In this document: positions 1 through 8,536 of the stretch, piece by piece | Layout: each line of letters starts with the position of its first letter | Position numbering within the stretch: position 1 is the first letter of the stretch | DNA from: CAWIMX01 sp963792785 | Lineage (GTDB): Bacteria > Acidobacteriota > Vicinamibacteria > Vicinamibacterales > CAVVIG01 | Assembly: GCA_963792785.1 (NCBI GenBank) | Contig: CAWBXO010000001.1 | Span: 1,364,001 to 1,428,000, forward strand | DNA length: 64,000 nt | Direction: 5' to 3' | The notes under the pieces: model-generated | Database searches by the model: none | Told to the model about the DNA's origin: nothing | The model's input: the letters and a program-made list of their open reading frames with translations, nothing else | Translations under genes and position numbers: made by a program

Positions 1-131
1 TCATTGACGGAGGTGGCGGCGTAGCCGCGCTCGACGAACGTGCGCGCGGCGATCATGTACACCTTGCGGCGGCGCGCGTCGGCGGTCGAGGGCGAGGCGG
101 GCGCCCGGGCCGCGCTCGGGGGGGGAGCCAT
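1..131 (-). CDS. TetR-family regulator, N-terminal fragment
   Basis: Only the first 43 codons lie in the window; the gene runs off the left edge. After a Pro/Ala-rich leader comes a TetR-type first helix, RRRKVYMIAARTFVERGY, followed by the AATSV turn that starts the helix-turn-helix, so the DNA-binding half is recognisable. TetR proteins are dimeric repressors released by small ligands. The gene is divergent from the TonB-dependent receptor at 325, and the receptor promoter holds a palindrome of the kind TetR proteins bind, so local control of the receptor is a reasonable inference. The ligand-binding domain is not visible. Confidence 0.75.
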   Translation of the reverse strand, partial: MAPPPSAARAPASPSTADARRRKVYMIAARTFVERGYAATSVN

Positions 132-238
132 CGGGCCTGGCAGTATAGCGCAGGCCAGGGGCCCGTACGTGACCCGACCGGCTGAATCGGCGCTTTGGAT
201 CGGCCGCCCCCGCGCCCGTTGGTCATACACGTTTCGCC

Positions 239-268
239 TTGACACCCTTACCTACCGACCGTAAGGTA
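239..268 (+). promoter_or_regulatory. Promoter with overlapping TetR-type operator
   Basis: A perfect -35 hexamer TTGACA (239-244) is followed after 17 bases by a -10-like TAAGGT (262-267). The palindrome TACCTACCGACCGTAAGGTA (249-268) fills the spacer and -10; 14 of its 20 positions match its own reverse complement, and the outer TACCT/AGGTA arms are perfect. The ACCGACCG core resembles operators of TetR-family repressors. A protein bound here would block RNA polymerase. A strong ribosome site AAGGAGGA (310-317) precedes the receptor ATG. Binding by the adjacent TetR protein is inference. Confidence 0.6.
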
Positions 269-324
269 GCGCCCCTATGGGCTAGTAGCCCCCGGCGTCG
301 TCCCGCTCCAAGGAGGAAGAGAGT

Positions 325-3150
325 ATGCGGCGAGTCCTCGTTCCGCTGGCGCTCCTGTTTGTCGGGATCCTGTTCGTCGCCTTGCCCGCGAGGGCGCAAG
401 TCGCCATCGCCGGCACCGTCACCGACGGCACCGGGGGTGTGCTGCCGGGCGTGACCGTGGAGGCGTCCAGCCCCGCGCTCATCGAGAAAACGCGCAGCGT
501 CGTGACCGACGCCGCCGGCCAGTACCGGATCGTCGAGCTCAGTCCGGGCACCTACTCCGTGGCGTTCACGCTGCAGGGCTTCCGGACGGCGACGCGCACG
601 GGCCTCGTCCTGGAGGGCACCTTCACCGCGCAGGTGAGCGTCCAGATGCAGGTCGGCGCCATGGAAGAGAACGTCACCGTCTCCGGCATCGCCTCCACGG
701 TCGACGTCGTCCAGAACACGACGACGCACGTCCTCAACCGCGACGACCTCGACTCGATTCCCACCGCCACCCGCAACACCCCGGATCGCGCGCTCCTTCT
801 GCCCGGCACCACGGTCACGCCGTTCGTACTCGGCCAGTACAACGTGAGCGTGCACGGCTCGGCCCGCGGAGACTTCACGATCGCCATCGACGGGATGCGC
901 GTGAACAACCTGTGCGGCTCCGGCCAGTACAGCGGCTTCTACATGAACGACGCCAGCGTGCAGGAGCTCACCTACAACACGGGCTCCGAGTCGGCCGAGT
1001 ACGCCGCGAGCGGCCTGCGCGTGAACTCGATCCCGAAGGACGGCGGCAACACGTTTGCCGGCACCTTCCTCCTTTACGGCACGGGCGGCTCGCTGCAGTC
1101 GGACAACCGCTCCGACGCGGTGAAGGCGGCCGGCATCCAGGATCCCCCGGGTGTCGCGTACGACTGGCAGATCAACCCCGGCTTCGGCGGTCCGCTGCTG
1201 CGCGACAAGGCGTGGTTCTACTTCACGTACAGGTACCAGAAGGCGAAGAACTACGTGGCGGGCGTCGAGTTCCCCGACGGCAGCCCGGCCTACCGGGAGC
1301 TGAAGGGCAACTACAGCGGCATCGGCCGCCTCACGCTGCAGGCGACGCAGAAAGACAAGCTGCGCGTCTACGTGGAGAAGCAGTTCAACGGCGAATACTT
1401 CAACGGCTTCAACACCGTGGCGAACCAGGAAGTCGCGTCCGCGACCGACGCGGAAGGCGGCGGCTGGGTGCCGCAGGTGAAGTGGACCCGCACGCACTCG
1501 AACCGGCTCCTCCTCGAGGCGGGCCTCTCGGTGTACCGCCAGCCGTACGAGCAGACGGCCAACAAGCTGGACGGTCCGCTCGACGTCGCGCACCTCGAGC
1601 TCACGACCAGCCACGTGTCGGTCGGCCCGGGCTACTTCACGCCGCTCTACTCGAGCTGGACGCACGACTACAACGTGGTCGGGTCGGGCAGCTACGTGAC
1701 CGGCTCGCACGCCCTGAAGATCGGCGGGACGATGCTGTGGGGCACCAACAACCGGACGTTCACCGCGCCGGGCGAGCTCAACAGCCTGCTGTTCTACGGC
1801 GGCTTCCCCTACGGCGTGTCGGTGTCGAACGGTCCCGCCTCGGCCTCCCAGAAGGTCAAGGCCGACCTCGGCATCTACGCCCAGGATTCCTGGACGCTGA
1901 ACCGCCTCACGCTGAACCTCGGCGTGCGCTACGACCATTTCAACGCCGAAGTGCCGGCGGAGTCGTCGCCCGCCAGCACCTGGATCCAGGCGCGCGATTT
2001 CGCCGCGATCTCGAACGTGCCGAACTGGAACGACTGGGCGACGCGCACGTTCGCCTCGTGGGATCTCTTCGGCAACGGCAAGACGGCCGTGAAGTTCGGT
2101 GCCGGCAAGTACCTGGCCTCGCAGGCCGCCGGCTACGCCGCGAACTTCAACGGCATGTCCTATTCGACGCAGACGCGCCTGTGGTCGGACCTGAACCACG
2201 ACGGCACGATCCTCAACCCGGACGGGTCGGTGCAGTTCAACGAGGTCTTCGGCGGCACGTCGAACTTCGGCCAGATCACGAGCCGGCCGGACCCGAACCT
2301 CGCGCGCGGCTACAACTGGGAATACTCAGCCTCGGTCGAGCACGAGCTGATGCCGCGGCTGCGCGTGTCGGTGGGCTACTACCGCCGCGTGTTCAAGAAC
2401 CTCGACCTGACGGACAACGTGAACCTCGACCCGAGCGACTGGACGGCCTTCACGATCACGGTGCCCAGCGACTCGCGGCTGCCCAACGCGGGCGACACGA
2501 TCACGATGTACACGCTCAACCCGGACAAGCTGGGCGTGGCGACGGACAACCTGCGGACCTACTCGACCGGCCAGTACGGCCCGAAGCGCACCAGCGTCTA
2601 CAACGGCTTCGAGGCCAGCATGAACGCGCGCCTCAACAAGGCGATCTTCTTCGGGTCGTTCACGACGGATCGCAGCACGTCCACCTCGTGCGACGAGCCG
2701 GACAACCCGAACAACCTCCGGTTCTGCGATTCGCCGGGCAAGTTCCGGACCACGGTGAAGGGCTCGGCGGCCTATAACCTGCCGTACGACGTGCAGGTCA
2801 GCGGCTCGTTCCACGCCATTCCGGGCGGCGACATCGCGGCCAACTACACCGTGAACGCGGCCATCGCGGGCCGGACGATCATCGGGTCGACGTCTGGCGC
2901 GAGCACGATCTCGGTCAACCTGATCGAGCCGAACACGATGTTCCAGGACTACCAGACGCAGGTGGACGCCCGCGCCACCAAGACGTTCCGCTTCGGCCGC
3001 TACCGCGCGCAGGCCTTCGTGGACGTCTTCAACCTGACCAACGCGGGCGCCGTGACGCGCCTCAACACGACCTACGGCACGGCGTGGCTGACGCCGCAGG
3101 CGATCCTGCAGGGACGGTACATCCGGTTCGGCACGCAGTGGACCTTCTAG
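325..3150 (+). CDS. TonB-dependent receptor with carboxypeptidase-regulatory domain
   Basis: A 941-residue outer-membrane protein of the SusC/CarboxypepD_reg-like receptor type abundant in Acidobacteriota, expected to import a bulky substrate using TonB energy. Residues 1-24 are a signal peptide ending in ARA. Residues 25-105 form the regulatory-like beta-sandwich (AGTVTDGTGGVLPGVTVEA). A plug domain follows at about 115-235, then a beta-barrel rich in aromatic and Asn/Gly turns, ending in a terminal Phe as barrels do. The ATG at 325 follows an excellent Shine-Dalgarno site. It appears monocistronic and is divergent from the TetR gene. The substrate cannot be told from the sequence. Confidence 0.93.
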   Translation: MRRVLVPLALLFVGILFVALPARAQVAIAGTVTDGTGGVLPGVTVEASSPALIEKTRSVVTDAAGQYRIVELSPGTYSVAFTLQGFRTATRTGLVLEGTFTAQVSVQMQVGAMEENVTVSGIASTVDVVQNTTTHVLNRDDLDSIPTATRNTPDRALLLPGTTVTPFVLGQYNVSVHGSARGDFTIAIDGMRVNNLCGSGQYSGFYMNDASVQELTYNTGSESAEYAASGLRVNSIPKDGGNTFAGTFLLYGTGGSLQSDNRSDAVKAAGIQDPPGVAYDWQINPGFGGPLLRDKAWFYFTYRYQKAKNYVAGVEFPDGSPAYRELKGNYSGIGRLTLQATQKDKLRVYVEKQFNGEYFNGFNTVANQEVASATDAEGGGWVPQVKWTRTHSNRLLLEAGLSVYRQPYEQTANKLDGPLDVAHLELTTSHVSVGPGYFTPLYSSWTHDYNVVGSGSYVTGSHALKIGGTMLWGTNNRTFTAPGELNSLLFYGGFPYGVSVSNGPASASQKVKADLGIYAQDSWTLNRLTLNLGVRYDHFNAEVPAESSPASTWIQARDFAAISNVPNWNDWATRTFASWDLFGNGKTAVKFGAGKYLASQAAGYAANFNGMSYSTQTRLWSDLNHDGTILNPDGSVQFNEVFGGTSNFGQITSRPDPNLARGYNWEYSASVEHELMPRLRVSVGYYRRVFKNLDLTDNVNLDPSDWTAFTITVPSDSRLPNAGDTITMYTLNPDKLGVATDNLRTYSTGQYGPKRTSVYNGFEASMNARLNKAIFFGSFTTDRSTSTSCDEPDNPNNLRFCDSPGKFRTTVKGSAAYNLPYDVQVSGSFHAIPGGDIAANYTVNAAIAGRTIIGSTSGASTISVNLIEPNTMFQDYQTQVDARATKTFRFGRYRAQAFVDVFNLTNAGAVTRLNTTYGTAWLTPQAILQGRYIRFGTQWTF

Positions 3151-3152
3151 GA

Positions 3153-3213
3153 GATCTGGTGATCTGGTGATCTGGTGATTTGGTGATTTGGTGATTTGGT
3201 GATTTGGTGATTT
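3153..3213 (+). repeat. 8-bp tandem repeat, GATYTGGT x7
   Basis: Seven full copies of an 8-base unit (three GATCTGGT then four GATTTGGT) plus a partial copy begin 3 bases after the receptor stop codon and end just before the convergent oxidoreductase stop at 3220. There are no spacers, so it is a simple tandem array. The copy-type switch (C then T) suggests stepwise slippage expansion. It is AT-richer than its surroundings. Confidence 0.95.
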
Positions 3214-3219
3214 AGCGGA

Positions 3220-4362
3220 TCACACTGTCACAGTACGACGGTAATAGCCCTGATCGAGGCGGCGGGTCCGGACGGCCGGGTCCGCCGCCTTTAGCGCGAT
3301 CTCGTAGGTTCCGGGCGCGGCCGGGCGCCACTCGTGGGTCCAAGGGCTCCACGTGGCGGTCGTCGCGGGCCGCGGGCAGTGCTCCACGGGCACGAACGGG
3401 CCGGCCGATCCGAACCGGATCAGCAGCCGGTCGATCGGCGCCTCCCCTCCCCACTGAATCCCGATCACGCGGTACGACACGCGTCCGCCGCTCGACCACT
3501 GCTCCACGCGAATCGGCATCGCGGCGTGGTCAATCACCGCGGGCGCGTAGTCGCGCGCCATCTCGGGCATCCCGTCCTGATATGTCCGCGCCGAGAACTC
3601 ACGCATCTGCGTCGTCGCCGCGGCGTCCTCGCCCACGAACGTGATCTGGTTCACCCACTTGATGTTCGCGCAGCCGTACCAGCCGGGCACGACGAGGCGG
3701 ACGGGCGCGCCGTGATCGGGCGCGAGCGGCGCGCCGTTCATCGCCGTGGCGAAGAACGCGCCGGCGCGCACGAGCTCGTCGAGCGTAAAGATCCAGCCGG
3801 CGCCGGGGTACGAGGTCTGCATCGGGCTGTCGGGATCATCCACGCCGGTGACGAGGACGCGCGTGGCGCCCGGCAGGCGCTCCGCCCGATCGAGCACCGC
3901 GGCCACCGGCACGCCGTCCCAGGCGGCCGCGCCGATCAGGCCGAAGTTGTTCGGGTCGCTGTTGCCGGAACACTCGAAGAGATGCGTGCCCATCGGGCGG
4001 ACGGACGTTCGCAGCGTCTCGATCGGGATCTGGAGCGGCGACCGCACGAGGCCGTCCACCGCGATCCACCAGGGAGCCACATCCGTGACCGCCACCGGGC
4101 GAGCCGTGCGCACGAAGAAGCGCTCCGTGGCGACGACGGGGGCCAATCCGGGTGAAGCCGGATCCCACAATTGAGAGAGATCGGTGAAGAGCCGGGCGTC
4201 CAGTCCGCTGCCGAGCAGGCGGCCGGTCGGCGCGGCGCCTGGGGCGCTGAGTGGGATCGTCCCGAGGAACTCGTCCGCTGCCAGTCCGGCTAAAGCCGGA
4301 TCCCACACAAGGCCGGCCAGAGCCGGGCTCCACACGAGGCCCAGGAACACCCGGCGGTCCAT
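3220..4362 (-). CDS. Molybdopterin-dependent oxidoreductase (sulfite oxidase family)
   Basis: A 380-residue protein of the sulfite-oxidase/SoxC-type molybdopterin family. The N-terminus DRRVFLGL fits a Tat signal, implying export of the folded cofactor-loaded enzyme. The oxidoreductase domain spans about 80-250; Cys131 in FECSGN is in the position of the Mo-ligating cysteine. Later motifs PVRLVVPGWYG and IKWVNQI are typical of the family, and a dimerisation-like Ig domain fills 265-380. The ATG at 4362 lies 2 bases after the stop of the TPR gene, so the two are cotranscribed. Two CCGGCTGAAGCCGG-type palindromes are embedded in the reading frame; the one at 4284-4301 with a degenerate neighbour gives the duplicated leader peptide PALAGLVWDPALAGL. 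Substrate unknown; no haem domain is present. Confidence 0.88.
   Translation of the reverse strand: MDRRVFLGLVWSPALAGLVWDPALAGLAADEFLGTIPLSAPGAAPTGRLLGSGLDARLFTDLSQLWDPASPGLAPVVATERFFVRTARPVAVTDVAPWWIAVDGLVRSPLQIPIETLRTSVRPMGTHLFECSGNSDPNNFGLIGAAAWDGVPVAAVLDRAERLPGATRVLVTGVDDPDSPMQTSYPGAGWIFTLDELVRAGAFFATAMNGAPLAPDHGAPVRLVVPGWYGCANIKWVNQITFVGEDAAATTQMREFSARTYQDGMPEMARDYAPAVIDHAAMPIRVEQWSSGGRVSYRVIGIQWGGEAPIDRLLIRFGSAGPFVPVEHCPRPATTATWSPWTHEWRPAAPGTYEIALKAADPAVRTRRLDQGYYRRTVTV
4146..4301. repeat. Two CCGGCTGAAGCCGG-type palindromes inside a gene
   Basis: Copies at 4146-4163 (ATCCGGGTGAAGCCGGAT) and 4284-4301 (GTCCGGCTAAAGCCGGAT) belong to the dispersed palindrome seen throughout the window. 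A degenerate third copy follows near 4309. Each is followed by TCCCACA or TCCACAC, which suggests the conserved unit extends beyond the palindrome. They are translated as part of the oxidoreductase leader and early domain. Confidence 0.8.
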
Positions 4363-4364
4363 GG

Positions 4365-5888
4365 CTAGGGCTGACGCCTCGCCGCGAGGTCCGCGGCGGC
4401 CTTCGATCCCGGATAGTTCGGGTCGTACTGCATCATCTGGTCCGCCACCCAGGCGGCGAACGTCCAGTCGCCGGCCGCACGCGCGGCCTTCGCGATCGCT
4501 TCCATCTCGAAGAGACCGTCCATGAATGCGTCTGGGCCGGTGGCGGCCCGATCGCGTGCGACCACGTCGCGCAACGCCGCTTCGCCGCGCTCGGTCTGGC
4601 CGGTGCGCAGGAAGAACTCGCCCTGCAGCGCGACGATCGACGGCATCGCCATCCCGCCGACCGACGGCTCGGCGCGCGCTTCCCGCAGCGCGGCATTCGC
4701 CTCGTCCGCCGCCTCCTTGTACTTTCCGGCGGCCAGCTCGGCGTGTCCGACCGCCACGTGCCCGATCGCGCGGACCGACGCGGAGGGCGACGCGATCAGT
4801 GTGGCCGCGGCCGCGCGCGCCTCGTCGAGCCGTCCGCGCGAGACGAGGAACACCGGCCAGCTGTGCTTGTTGAGCGCCTGTACGAGGAGGGCGGTTGGCA
4901 AACCGAACGCTTCTTTCAGCGCCCGCTCCGCCTTGTCCATCTGGCCGAGATACGCGTACGACGCGCCGAGCAGGTCGAGGTTGTGCTCGTAATGCCACTC
5001 GAACTCGGGCGCGATGCGCTCGGCGGCGAGATACGCGCGGTCGATGCGGTCGGCGGCCTCGAAGCTCGCGACGGCGGCCTCGACGCGGCCGACGCGCATC
5101 AGCGCGTGGCCGCGCATGTGCTGCGCGTGTGGCACGGCGGACGCCGCGTCCGCGTAGCGCCGGCCGAACTCGAGCGCCCGGTCGATCTCTCCGCTGTTCT
5201 CGTACGCGTGCGCCAGGTAATGCAGCGCGGCGTCGTCTCCCGGCGCGAGCGCGAGGGCTTTCTCGTAGTACGGGATCGAGCTGGCGACGCTGCCCTGGCC
5301 GCGGTCCGCGGGATCCGGTGATTCCGCGATGCCGCGCAGCAGCCAGAGCTCCGCGTCACCGGGCCGGCCCTCGAGCGCGCCGTCAAGGGCCTGCCGGTAC
5401 GCCGCGAGCTTCGCCGGATCGCCGGGGTCGTTCTCGGCCGTCCACTGCGACGCACGCAGGCTGATGTGGAGCCTGTCGTGGCCCGGCGCGTCCCTCGATT
5501 CGCGCAAGGCACGCTCCCACGTCTCGCGCGCCCGTTCCGGCTGGTTGAGTTCCGTGTAGGCGAGGGACAGACCCGCGTACGAGACCACGAGCTTCGGATC
5601 GATCCGCAGCGCCTGGTTGAACGATCGCGCGGCCTCGATCCAGACGTAGGAGTGCAGGTACTCGAGGCCCTGGTCGTAGAACGCCTGCGCCTCGGCCGAG
5701 TCGGTGCCGACCGGATCGTGCGCGTGGCCGATGCCGGTGCGGAGGCCGACGGGCCGCGTGAGGATCGCGTCGGGCACGGACGGCACGGCACCGGCCGCGG
5801 GCGCGGCCTGCTGCGCGCGAAGAGGACCGCCCCAGGCGCACACCGCCAGCACGGCCGCCGCGATGATCCCGGAAACCGGCCGCGTCAC
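4365..5888 (-). CDS. Secreted tetratricopeptide-repeat protein
   Basis: A 507-residue protein with a signal peptide (residues 1-25, ending LRAQ) and then TPR helices across most of the chain. Clear repeats include AFYDQGLEYLHSYVWIEAAR, SFNQALRIDPKLVVSYAGLS and YYEKALALAPGDDAALHYLA. There is no catalytic motif. Proteins of this build in Acidobacteriota are periplasmic scaffolds of unknown partner. It is the first gene of a two-gene operon with the molybdopterin oxidoreductase (2-base gap), so a chaperone or partner role for that enzyme is possible but only inferred. Confidence 0.85.
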   Translation of the reverse strand: MTRPVSGIIAAAVLAVCAWGGPLRAQQAAPAAGAVPSVPDAILTRPVGLRTGIGHAHDPVGTDSAEAQAFYDQGLEYLHSYVWIEAARSFNQALRIDPKLVVSYAGLSLAYTELNQPERARETWERALRESRDAPGHDRLHISLRASQWTAENDPGDPAKLAAYRQALDGALEGRPGDAELWLLRGIAESPDPADRGQGSVASSIPYYEKALALAPGDDAALHYLAHAYENSGEIDRALEFGRRYADAASAVPHAQHMRGHALMRVGRVEAAVASFEAADRIDRAYLAAERIAPEFEWHYEHNLDLLGASYAYLGQMDKAERALKEAFGLPTALLVQALNKHSWPVFLVSRGRLDEARAAAATLIASPSASVRAIGHVAVGHAELAAGKYKEAADEANAALREARAEPSVGGMAMPSIVALQGEFFLRTGQTERGEAALRDVVARDRAATGPDAFMDGLFEMEAIAKAARAAGDWTFAAWVADQMMQYDPNYPGSKAAADLAARRQP

Positions 5889-5934
5889 GGCTTCATCTTA
5901 CGGGCGCCCCCTGGCGCAGGCAACCGCTGGCATA

Positions 5935-7185
5935 ATGCTCCGCGTGCCTGGCACCTTCTGGTCGGCGTTCGGGCCCGGGCTGCTGTGGGCGGCCTCGGCG
6001 ATCGGGGTCTCGCACCTCGTGCAGTCGACGCGCGCGGGCGCCGACGCCGGCTTCGCGCTCGTCGGCGTCATCCTGCTCGCGCTCGTCCTGAAATATCCGT
6101 TCTTCGAGTACGGCCCGCGCTACGCGGCCGCCACGGGCGAGAGCCTCGTCGAGGGCTACCGGCGGATCGGCCGCTGGGCGGTGTGGCTGTATCTGGCCAT
6201 CACGCTGTCGACGGCGCTCATCATCGAGTCGGCCGTCGTGCTCTTCACGTCGTTCCTGTTCCAGCTCGCCTTCGGCCTGGCCCTGCCGCTCTGGGCCGTG
6301 GCGGCGCTGCTGATCCTCCTCTGCGCGGGGCTGCTCAAGATCGGCAAGTTCCGGCTGCTCGATCTCTCGATCAAGGCGATCCTCGCCATCCTCGCGGTGT
6401 CGACGCTGTTCGCCGCGGCGCTGACGCTGCCGCGCGTCGACTTCAGCACGATCGCGATCTGGCCGCCGACGTCGGCCGGCATCCCGTTCGCATTCATCCT
6501 CGCGCTGGCGGGCTGGATGCCGTCGGCGATCGACATCTCCGTGTGGAGCTCGGTCTGGACGCTGGCCAAGGATCGCGACCGCGGCGCGCGCACGTCGGTC
6601 GTGCATGCGCTGCTCGACTTCCGGATCGGCTATCTCGCGACGGGGATCCTGGCGTTCGCCTTCCTGCTGCTCGGCGCGGGCGTGATGTTCGGCACCGGCA
6701 CATCGTTCAGCGACGCCGGCACGCAGTTCTCCGTGCAGCTCGTCGATCTCTACAGCCAGACGCTCGGCGCCTGGACGCGCCCCATCGTCATGGCCGCGAT
6801 GCTGACGACGATGTTCTCGACGGCGCTGACGGTGATCGACGGCTTCCCGCGGGTGATCTCGCGGACGGTGCACTCCGTGCGCGGCCTGGTGTCGACAGTC
6901 GAGGACGACACCGGCCGCATCTACCAGATCGCGGGGCTCGTGCTGGGGGTGCTGACGGTCTTCGTGGTGGCCATGTTCGCAGGCAGCCTGACGGCGATGG
7001 TCGACTTCGCGACGATCGTGTCGTTCCTGACCGGGCCGATCCTCGGGTTCCTGAACCTCCGGGCCGTGACCGGCGCCAACGTGCCGCCCGAGCACCGCCC
7101 CGGCCCCGGGCTCCTGTTCCTGTCCTACGCCGGCCTCGTGCTGCTCGGCGGGACGGCGATCGTGTACGTCGTCTCGCTGCTGTGA
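5935..7185 (+). CDS. Nramp-related transporter with altered metal-binding motifs
   Basis: A 416-residue inner-membrane protein with about 11 hydrophobic segments and the overall layout of the Nramp/SLC11 family of divalent-metal transporters. The start ATG at 5935 is chosen because the protein then opens directly with the first helix (FWSAFGPGLLWAASAIG). The two metal-ligating Nramp motifs are missing: where TM1 normally carries DPGN this protein has STRAGA (residues 31-36), and TM6 has GWMPSAIDIS instead of MPHN. It therefore belongs to a divergent Nramp-like clade whose substrate may differ. It is divergent from the TPR operon. Confidence 0.8.
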   Translation: MLRVPGTFWSAFGPGLLWAASAIGVSHLVQSTRAGADAGFALVGVILLALVLKYPFFEYGPRYAAATGESLVEGYRRIGRWAVWLYLAITLSTALIIESAVVLFTSFLFQLAFGLALPLWAVAALLILLCAGLLKIGKFRLLDLSIKAILAILAVSTLFAAALTLPRVDFSTIAIWPPTSAGIPFAFILALAGWMPSAIDISVWSSVWTLAKDRDRGARTSVVHALLDFRIGYLATGILAFAFLLLGAGVMFGTGTSFSDAGTQFSVQLVDLYSQTLGAWTRPIVMAAMLTTMFSTALTVIDGFPRVISRTVHSVRGLVSTVEDDTGRIYQIAGLVLGVLTVFVVAMFAGSLTAMVDFATIVSFLTGPILGFLNLRAVTGANVPPEHRPGPGLLFLSYAGLVLLGGTAIVYVVSLL

Positions 7186-7253
7186 TCACGAAATGCAACC
7201 ACGAAGGTCCGAAGGCCCGAAGAAGAACACTTCTCATCGGATCGCGCTGCATT
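7184..7253 (+). repeat. Intergenic ACCACGAAGG-type repeat, copy 1
   Basis: The stretch starting GATCACGAAATGCAACCACG directly overlaps the Nramp-like stop codon and is repeated with few changes at 8107-8175. Both copies carry the GGCCCGAAGAAGAAC segment and a TCTCAT(C/T)GGATC(G/A)CGCTGCA tail. Related ends occur in the longer elements near 41.9 and 60.5 kb. Confidence 0.85.
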
Positions 7254-7266
7254 CCTGATCTGAACC

Positions 7267-7803
7267 ATGACGGTGCTCGTTGTGCTCTCGGGGCTCCCGG
7301 GCGTGGGCAAGACGACGATCGCCCGCGGGCTGGCGCGGGCGCTCGACGCGGCGCACGTGCGCGTGGACTCGATCGAGCAGGCGCTTCGCGAATCGGGCGC
7401 GGCTCCGGCCGAGATGAACGACGCGGGCTACCGGGTGGCCTATCGCCTCGCCGAAGACAACCTGCGCTTCGGACACTCGGTGATCGCCGACTCGGTGAAT
7501 CCCTGGCCGCTGACGCGCGATGCGTGGGCGGCCGTCGGCCGGACCGCCCGGGCCGAAACCGTCGAGATCGAAATCGTGTGCTCGGATCGCGGCGAGCACC
7601 GCCGGCGCGTCGAATCACGCACAGGCGACATTCCCGGGCACGTGCTTCCCACCTGGCAGGAGGTCGTTGAACGGGACTACCGGCCGTGGACGCGCCCGTG
7701 CCTCGTGCACGACACCGCGGGCCTCGACGCCGCCGAGAGCGTCAGGCTGCTCGCCGCCGAGGTCCGACGCGCTACTGCGCCAGCAGACGCGGCGTCGTGC
7801 TGA
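7267..7803 (+). CDS. P-loop kinase-like ATP-binding protein
   Basis: A 178-residue protein of the AAA_33/zeta-toxin-like P-loop kinase group. The Walker A motif GLPGVGKTT is at residues 9-17, followed by a short lid region and a DSVNPW segment typical of small-molecule kinases in this clan. The C-terminal half holds the basic HRRRVESR segment. The substrate is unknown; chloramphenicol-phosphotransferase-like and gluconate-kinase-like proteins share this fold. The 3' end overlaps the convergent small secreted-protein gene by 32 bases. The gene lies between two direct copies of the ACCACGAAGG-type repeat. Confidence 0.8.
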   Translation: MTVLVVLSGLPGVGKTTIARGLARALDAAHVRVDSIEQALRESGAAPAEMNDAGYRVAYRLAEDNLRFGHSVIADSVNPWPLTRDAWAAVGRTARAETVEIEIVCSDRGEHRRRVESRTGDIPGHVLPTWQEVVERDYRPWTRPCLVHDTAGLDAAESVRLLAAEVRRATAPADAASC

Positions 7804-8035
7804 ACGACGGCTCGACCCACTGGCCGTTCACGCGGACGACGAGCGTTCCCTGCGGCACGCCCTTCACGCTGCGCTCGACACGGAAGCCGATATCCGGACC
7901 CGCGAGCACGGTCGGATCGCCCGAGCGCAGCTGTGGCAACGGCAACACCTGAGCGGCGGCGCTGGCCCACCAGCCGGCGCCGACCACGGCCGCCAGCGCC
8001 AGGGTCACGAGGGCGGTGCGAAGGGTCTTGTTCAT
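7772..8035 (-). CDS. Small secreted hypothetical protein
   Basis: An 87-residue protein with a hydrophobic N-terminal signal or anchor (TALVTLALAAVVGAGWWASA) and a short periplasmic domain containing GPDIGFRVERSVKG and GTLVVRVNGQWVE. The second motif recalls a beta-strand pair. The ATG at 8035 is supported by a GGAGGAGG ribosome site about 9 bases upstream. Not recognised beyond acidobacterial hypothetical proteins. It is convergent with the kinase-like gene, with the tails overlapping by 32 bases. Confidence 0.65.
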   Translation of the reverse strand: MNKTLRTALVTLALAAVVGAGWWASAAAQVLPLPQLRSGDPTVLAGPDIGFRVERSVKGVPQGTLVVRVNGQWVEPSFSTTPRLLAQ

Positions 8036-8106
8036 GGATGCGTCCTCCTCCAGCTTTGGACGATGGGGACGCGAGGCTGGTTGGTGAGATGTCACGCTGC
8101 ATCTCT

Positions 8107-8175
8107 GATCACGAAAAGGCAACCACGAAGGCCCGAAGGCCCGAAGAAGAACGTTTCTCATTGGATCACGCTGCA
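8107..8175 (+). repeat. Intergenic ACCACGAAGG-type repeat, copy 2
   Basis: Second copy of the repeat at 7184-7253, in the same orientation and about 920 bases away. The two flank the kinase-like gene and the small secreted-protein gene as direct repeats, a configuration that would permit deletion or duplication of that pair. Confidence 0.85.
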
Positions 8176-8179
8176 CGCG

Positions 8180-8518
8180 ATCCGGCTGAAGCCGGATGCT
8201 ACAAGCGGCGGACGACTGCTCCGATCGCCGCGACTTCTGAGCCGCGTGACATCCGATAGTCCCAAAACCGGTCCGGAGGCGTCCCGAGCGGCGGCGGCGA
8301 TGAGTACGCGGACGGCGATCGGCCAACCCCACCGGTGAACAGTCGGCTCACCGGAGATCGGCCCACCCCAGACCGACGCCGGCATCGTCAGACACGCGCC
8401 GGAGGGCCGGTTTTGCCACGCGGCGAAGACGGAGCGGCGAGCGGAGTGGTCGTGCGCCGCGAACAATCCGGCTGAAGCCGGATGCCACTGGTGATCCTGA
8501 ATCCGGCTGAAGCCGGAT
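8180..8518. repeat. Three CCGGCTGAAGCCGG palindromes in a 500-bp intergenic region
   Basis: Perfect copies of ATCCGGCTGAAGCCGGAT occur at 8180-8197, 8466-8483 and 8501-8518, the last two 35 bases apart. Two are followed by GCTAC(A)(A/G)(G)GCGG. The rest of the 8036-8536 gap holds copy 2 of the ACCACGAAGG repeat and no convincing gene. Each palindrome can form a 7-bp stem with a 4-base loop. Confidence 0.9.
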
Positions 8519-8536
8519 GCTACAGGCGGCGGTAGA

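Noticed and set aside
223..2199. Long open frame on the minus strand opposite the TonB receptor
   Set aside because: Arg/Ala/Val-rich shadow of a high-GC gene; the plus-strand receptor has domains, signal peptide and ribosome site.
3153..3213. Possible CRISPR array
   Set aside because: Eight-base unit repeated without spacers; a simple tandem repeat.
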